Assembly: GCF_040183065.1 (NCBI RefSeq)
Contig: NC_091121.1
Location: forward strand, 61,040,287 to 61,104,286
Length of the DNA: 64,000 bases
From: Periplaneta americana
Taxonomy: Eukaryota; Arthropoda; Insecta; Blattodea; Blattidae
Reading direction: 5' to 3'
The notes beneath the pieces are model-generated. The model searched no databases. It saw only the letters and a list, made by a program, of their open reading frames with translations, and was not told the origin of the DNA. Positions within the stretch are counted from its first letter, which is position 1. Each line of letters begins with the position of its first letter. Shown piece by piece: positions 62,201-64,000 of the stretch. The translations under genes were made by a program, and so were the position numbers.

Positions 62201-63201
62201 ACACAGTTCGAAAGAGGTTATGGTAGCACACAGACGTTACAGATCTCCATCTGTTGCTACGACGTTCAAGTTATACCATACACATTCTCAAGTTCAGATT
62301 GAATGCCTTGATTAAAAGGCAACTTCTCTGACACAAAAGCTGAAACTCGCTTCAAATCGCTGACTCATCAACAGTGACGTCATGACACACTTTGAAAAGA
62401 ACACCCAGTATAGTTCTTACCTCAGTTTATTATTGTTCCAGAGGAGACATTGATATTTTGGTATGAGTCCACGAATTGCAGTGTTTAGTGGTAGTCGGTG
62501 TAATGTTAACAGGCAGATTATCTCTTGTTCTTGAGCATGGCAGAGACGCCAATACAATTCTCGGAAATTGTGTTATCTGCCCTCTACTCCCAACAACGAT
62601 AACAATCGGCACTGAGCTATATAATTTTTCTATTCTGAGATTGGTTCACTTCACATGATTTCTTTGGAGGTGTTTCCATTTTACAAACAATAATTACATG
62701 ACAAAACAACTACATTTACGTTTAGCATACAATACCACTTAAATAATAGAAATAATAAAATATGTTCGCCAATATTTACTACATACATTTCACTGCACCT
62801 GAGCAATAGCTAAACTTATTACTGCCACAACGATACACTGCAGTGATGTCGTGAAAATTGGACTGCAATGTACTGCTACACCTTAGATAAGAGATTGCGT
62901 CACATGATTCATTCCAAGCAGTTGTCTTTGCTGCCACTGGTAATCATTCGTCAGACAAGTAATAATAATGTTTACAAATAAGACCACAAAGCCGATTCAT
63001 CATTAAACACCTACATTTTATTTCAATGTCATACTACTTTCTATGCAAGGACAAATTATTTACCTTTCTCAAATTTTCAAACTCTGTGATAGTCATGCAA
63101 TCTGACCACTTCTTATCATAACGGATGATTTCAACACGAGGAAATCGAAGAGTATGATCGACTTTGAATGCATTACTTGGCACGATTTCTGTTGCTTTGA
63201 T
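43835..63201 (-). CDS. LIG4: DNA ligase IV, C-terminal part, 6 coding exons
   Basis: Exons in transcription order are 63201-63064, 58716-58452, 56495-56224, 56074-55955, 48460-48336 and 43970-43835 (1056 nt, 351 residues plus stop). Every junction has AG/GT and matching phase. Role by family knowledge: the ATP-dependent ligase that, with XRCC4, seals double-strand breaks in non-homologous end joining in the nucleus. Seen in sequence: the end of the OB domain with motif VI ([17 protein letters not shown], residues about 16-32), a basic patch KKKKR (68-72) and BRCT1 (FCVLTDW to [11 protein letters not shown]). The linker that binds XRCC4 follows (KYDKFGDSY onward). BRCT2 is spread over the last three exons ([38 protein letters not shown]). 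Two introns are unusually large (7.5 and 4.4 kb) and filled with transposons. The catalytic lysine region lies upstream of the window end. Confidence 0.93.
44524..44596. repeat. (TTA)n microsatellite, left part
   Basis: TTA repeats with GTT interruptions, split from the tract at 45443-45490 by a LINE insertion. Confidence 0.95.
44597..45442 (+). mobile_element. 5'-truncated LINE inserted into a (TTA)n tract
   Basis: It begins within the reverse transcriptase at [14 protein letters not shown] and reads through [61 protein letters not shown]. It ends with a (GTAA)n tail at 45424-45442. Same family as the copy at 36026-37935. A TTGTTATTATTATTATT-like duplication flanks it. Confidence 0.9.
44622..45400 (+). 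pseudogene. LINE reverse-transcriptase C-terminal ORF, frameshifted
   Basis: The frame is open from 44622 to 45284. It leaves the family reading at about 45233, where AG appears missing from ATAGAGTGTTAG; the fragment at 54940-55115 keeps those bases. The other frame continues [20 protein letters not shown] to a premature stop near 45380. The N-terminal half of the protein is absent. Confidence 0.85.
45443..45490. repeat. (TTA)n microsatellite, right part
   Basis: Continuation of the TTA tract after the LINE tail. Confidence 0.95.
45600..46000 (-). pseudogene. Mariner-like transposase C-terminal fragment
   Basis: Minus strand: [19 protein letters not shown], then [16 protein letters not shown] and QNGGHIQHL, the end of a DDE/D mariner-type transposase. 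Frameshifts and stops are present; no TIRs were recognised. Confidence 0.65.
46047..46480. mobile_element. Tigger/pogo-like MITE
   Basis: CAGTGGGATCCTGTTTATCC at the left pairs imperfectly with the inverted right end CTGTGAAACCTGATTTATCT. TA follows the right end but not the left. Similar in style to pogo/Tigger ends. Confidence 0.5.
46488..47619. mobile_element. hAT element (GGCGGCT family), 1132 bp
   Basis: TIRs are CAGTGGCGGCTGATTGA and, inverted, CAGTAGCGGCCGGTGATTGA. Perfect 8-bp duplications GTATAAAG lie at 46480-46487 and 47620-47627. No transposase is recognisable. It contains a 72-bp tandem duplication. Confidence 0.9.
46631..46774. repeat. 72-bp tandem duplication
   Basis: Two copies, 46631-46702 and 46703-46774, differ at a few positions. 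72 bp is 24 codons, so a minus-strand frame repeats [20 protein letters not shown]. This is probably chance coding inside the hAT element. Confidence 0.85.
48336..48460 (-). CDS. LIG4: LIG4 exon: BRCT2 core
   Basis: 125 nt, phase 0 to 2. The acceptor is CATTTAAAG and the donor is GTGAGT. It encodes [24 protein letters not shown] and [11 protein letters not shown], which aligns with the BRCT2 segment that in other LIG4 proteins reads LND..., L-E-L-x-F-x-G and HVI. Confidence 0.85.
50700..51990 (+). pseudogene. PIF/Harbinger-like transposase remnant nested in the hAT
   Basis: The plus-strand pieces in order are an open frame 50844-51164 of unclear identity (upstream [17 protein letters not shown]), a [23 protein letters not shown] piece (about 51480-51535), [20 protein letters not shown] (51620-51690) and [20 protein letters not shown] with [13 protein letters not shown] (51750-51880). 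The last two match the DDE_Tnp_4 core of Harbinger-type transposases. The frame changes between 51700 and 51755. No Harbinger TIRs were located, so the borders are unknown. Confidence 0.75.
52815..53141 (+). pseudogene. hAT transposase C-terminal fragment
   Basis: [36 protein letters not shown] and [20 protein letters not shown], ending in TAG. This is the dimerisation region of the DUF4371/ZMYM1-like hAT family, with a frame-shifted patch in the middle. It sits correctly near the right TIR of its element. Confidence 0.75.
54364..54624. mobile_element. MITE with long TIRs
   Basis: GAAGGGTATAGAGAAAAAAC..GAACAGAGTCACA near the left end and its inverted copy at 54569-54624 pair over more than 40 bp. 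Length about 260 bp, no coding sequence. Confidence 0.75.
54940..55115 (+). mobile_element. LINE 3' fragment with internal deletion
   Basis: GGGCAGGGCATGTAGCACAT through ATGCATATAGAGTGTTAGTT matches the LINE copy at 44597-45442. A jump follows and it ends GCCGTTTAAGTAAGTA, a short (GTAA)n tail. Confidence 0.8.
55120..55860 (-). pseudogene. Mariner transposase N-terminal half, decayed
   Basis: Minus strand from about 55660 downward: [20 protein letters not shown] (helix-turn-helix), [37 protein letters not shown], then [17 protein letters not shown] around 55215. This contains the first catalytic Asp region of mariner transposases. Stops and frameshifts are present. Confidence 0.7.
55955..56074 (-). 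CDS. LIG4: LIG4 exon: linker to BRCT2
   Basis: Exactly 40 codons, phase 0 to 0, separated from the previous exon by a 149-bp intron. It encodes [32 protein letters not shown]. Confidence 0.9.
56167..56214. repeat. (TA)n microsatellite next to the LIG4 donor
   Basis: About 40 bp of TA within the 149-bp LIG4 intron between 56075 and 56223. The donor GTAAGA lies only ~10 bp away. Confidence 0.95.
56224..56495 (-). CDS. LIG4: LIG4 exon: rest of BRCT1 and linker
   Basis: 272 nt, phase 1 to 0. The acceptor is TTTTTGTAG and the donor is GTAAGA. It encodes [10 protein letters not shown], the BRCT tryptophan in [14 protein letters not shown], and [13 protein letters not shown] of the XRCC4-binding linker. 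A (TA)n tract starts just inside the following intron. Confidence 0.93.
56496..58451 (-). other. LIG4: LIG4 intron with LINE remnant
   Basis: AT-rich intron. At 57716-58045 (plus strand) broken frames read [20 protein letters not shown] and [18 protein letters not shown], a decayed LINE RT C-terminus. Nothing else recognised. Confidence 0.65.
58452..58716 (-). CDS. LIG4: LIG4 exon: inter-domain region and start of BRCT1
   Basis: 265 nt, phase 0 to 1. The acceptor is T-rich TTTTTTTCAG and the donor is GTATAA. It begins [12 protein letters not shown], has a basic PTKKKKRQ stretch, and ends in the first BRCT strands ([18 protein letters not shown]). Confidence 0.92.
59325..60900. repeat. Purine-rich (A/G) strand-asymmetric tract
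   Basis: The plus strand is made mostly of AGAA, GGGA and AAAG words from 59325 to 60038, and again from about 60650 to 60900, interrupted by the inserted element at 60039-60632. The Leu/Phe/Ser-rich minus-strand ORFs here are composition artefacts. Confidence 0.7.
60039..60632. mobile_element. Composite foldback element, copy 2
   Basis: Same element as 31231-31842: starts TAGTACATTATGCAACGAGC and ends ATGGTCGAGCATAAA, with the same internal inverted arms. The minus-strand frame beginning [20 protein letters not shown] is shared by both copies but has no recognised family. Confidence 0.75.
60976..61162. repeat. Long near-perfect inverted repeat (foldback)
   Basis: Two ~87-bp arms with few mismatches around a ~12-bp loop (61063-61074). 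The arms include AACATAACACAATAAAACAT and its reverse complement. It would form a strong hairpin in DNA, or in the LIG4 pre-mRNA. Confidence 0.9.
61414..61466. repeat. Small inverted repeat
   Basis: CTGGTACCAATATA and TATATTGGTACCAG flank a short AT-rich loop. Confidence 0.75.
61493..61682. repeat. 95-bp tandem duplication
   Basis: Two copies with period 95. TTCTAATAGCTAACTGTAAT ends both copies (about 61559 and 61654), and TTTCAGTTTATTT-like sequence begins both. Confidence 0.85.
61801..62410. mobile_element. TIR element, about 610 bp, TA target
   Basis: The left end TACTGAGTGTTCAGTTCAAA and the inverted right end TACTGGGTGTTCTTTTCAAA continue pairing through GTGTGTCAT. TA flanks both ends. 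It has short ORFs (61821-62003, 62000-62302) with no recognised family, so it is probably non-autonomous. Confidence 0.75.
63064..63201 (-). CDS. LIG4: LIG4 exon: end of OB domain, ligase motif VI
   Basis: 46 codons, phase 0 to 0. The acceptor is CAATTTCAG before ATCAAAGC and the donor is GTAAAT. It encodes [23 protein letters not shown] and ENLRK, matching the LIG4 stretch around motif VI. Confidence 0.92.
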
Positions 63202-63514
63202 CTGAAATTGAAGAGAAAACATTATGAAGCACAGAAAACAATTAAAAATGTATCTTTAAAGAAGTTCAGTATTGGCTTAAGTGTATCCGTTATCTTTGCC
63301 TGATTTCAGTAATTCTTTTTTCATACAAACCGAAATTCATAAAATTAAGTTCTAGGAAACTATAACTAGTGGGTAATGAATCAAGTTCTTTCAACACCCA
63401 CTGAAGTTTCAGAAGTGTTTGTTCATGTAAATTTTTTATCTTGGAAGGAAAATATGTCATAACAATTGGCAATTACAGAGGAACAATGCAGTGAATACTA
63501 AAAAGTATTTATTA

Positions 63515-63960
63515 GCTGTGCACCATTAGACAAATAGCTAGAGCAGGCCTGCAGAACTTTAGCTTTTGAGAGCGACTGCTTTCCTCCCTTTCTTACCCCA
63601 CCCACCTTTTCTACATGTGCGGTCACGGTGTTCTAGTTACACTCGTCTGCATCAACATTCACTCTCAGGGCTGAAGTCGATCATCCCCAATAGAAGTGAA
63701 GTGAGGCTGACGTCATAGTTCCCCTACTTGCGAGTTCTGCAGACCTGAGCTAGAGTATCGCCTTTCCATGCTGATAACATGGGGTCGAATCTCAGTGGGT
63801 CCAAGTGGAATTTGTCGTGGACAAAGATGATGCTCAGTGGTAGGTTTTCCCACTTTCTCAACGGCATTCTATCACTGCTCCATTAATCATCATCATGTGC
63901 TATGTAGATCACTTCTCATGGCACACCAAAGAAAATGGCTGCGTTCAGCTGGGACAGTGC
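63515..63960 (+). mobile_element. tRNA-like SINE interrupted by a MITE
   Basis: After removing the MITE, ATAGCTAGAGTATCGCC..ATGCTGATAACATGG..GGTCGAATCTC reads like a tRNA-derived SINE head (A-box-like and B-box GGTCGAATCTC). It is followed by the GTGGACAAAGATGATGCTCA body. Outer borders are approximate. Confidence 0.55.
63544..63747. mobile_element. hAT MITE, 204 bp, perfect 8-bp target duplication
   Basis: TIRs are CAGGCCTGCAGAACTT and, inverted, CAGGTCTGCAGAACTCG. AGCTAGAG lies on both sides (63536-63543, 63748-63755). Same family as the MITE at 8647-8883. Confidence 0.92.
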
Positions 63961-64000
63961 TGGGGTAGCGATCATTTTTGCTGAGTTACAGCAGCTGTTA

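Larger units (their letters stand above)
58717..63063 (-). other. LIG4: LIG4 intron with repeats
   Basis: It holds a purine-rich tract (59325-60900, interrupted by the composite element), a long foldback hairpin (60976-61162), a 95-bp tandem repeat (61493-61682) and a TIR element (61801-62410). A possible lone hAT end (CAGTGGTGGATTTTAGGCGA, about 59044) has no partner. No exon seen. Confidence 0.7.
63202..64000. other. LIG4: LIG4 intron, right edge of window
   Basis: It contains a SINE split by a hAT MITE. No further LIG4 exon was recognised; upstream exons lie beyond the window. Confidence 0.6.

Noticed and set aside
62000..62302. 100-codon ORF ([13 protein letters not shown]...) as a gene
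   Set aside because: It lies wholly inside a TIR element of about 610 bp and starts at an overlap with another ORF. No family or splice support.
63290..63472. Minus-strand ORF MPIVMTYFPSKIKNLHEQTL as an upstream LIG4 exon
   Set aside because: It does not resemble the LIG4 sequence expected before IKATEIVPS and lacks a convincing donor in phase.

Overview
This is a eukaryotic, intron-rich, AT-rich and very transposon-rich window, most likely from a cockroach. The American cockroach Periplaneta americana is my best guess. It rests on recognising, from memory and without a search, its typical LINE with (CTTA)n/(GTAA)n tails, its tRNA-derived SINEs and its LINE protein C-termini. There are no bacterial features such as operons or Shine-Dalgarno sites. 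Long ORFs are rare because most of the sequence is intron, intergenic DNA or decayed mobile DNA.

Two host genes face each other tail to tail. (1) On the + strand, 3118-13111, are the last five coding exons (532 codons) of an apolipophorin / large lipid transfer protein: a VWD domain, a cysteine-rich C8-like segment, a VWA-like C-terminal domain and a Cys-rich tail, then a stop and an AATAAA-bearing 3' UTR. (2) On the - strand, 63201 down to 43835, are the last six coding exons (351 codons) of DNA ligase IV (LIG4): end of the catalytic OB domain (motif VI), BRCT1, the XRCC4-binding linker and BRCT2. All splice phases in both genes agree. The 5' ends of both genes lie outside the window.

The roughly 30 kb between the genes is non-genic. 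From 13.4 to 16.2 kb lies an old tandem repeat with a ~690-bp higher-order period. From 16.4 to 19.4 kb lie transposon pieces (foldback MITE, Tc1-like end, LINE 3' end, mariner-like element with long TIRs). From about 19.36 to 42.15 kb lies an array of four copies of a ~3.4-kb unit, each copy inflated by different insertions. The insertions are mostly hAT elements with 8-bp target duplications, one of which carries an intact 494-codon transposase (32103-33587), plus SINEs and a nested LINE.

The LIG4 introns hold further elements. The most striking is a three-level nest: a PIF/Harbinger-like element inside a 3.76-kb hAT (49479-53237), inside a LINE reverse transcriptase gene (about 49016-54330). 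The right end holds a foldback hairpin, several MITEs and a SINE split by a hAT MITE. No new multi-gene system was found. The notable material is the duplicated array with two different hATs at the same palindromic target, the nested insertions, an exon-like block of unknown function in the array, and a VWA-like domain with a degenerate MIDAS in the apolipophorin tail.
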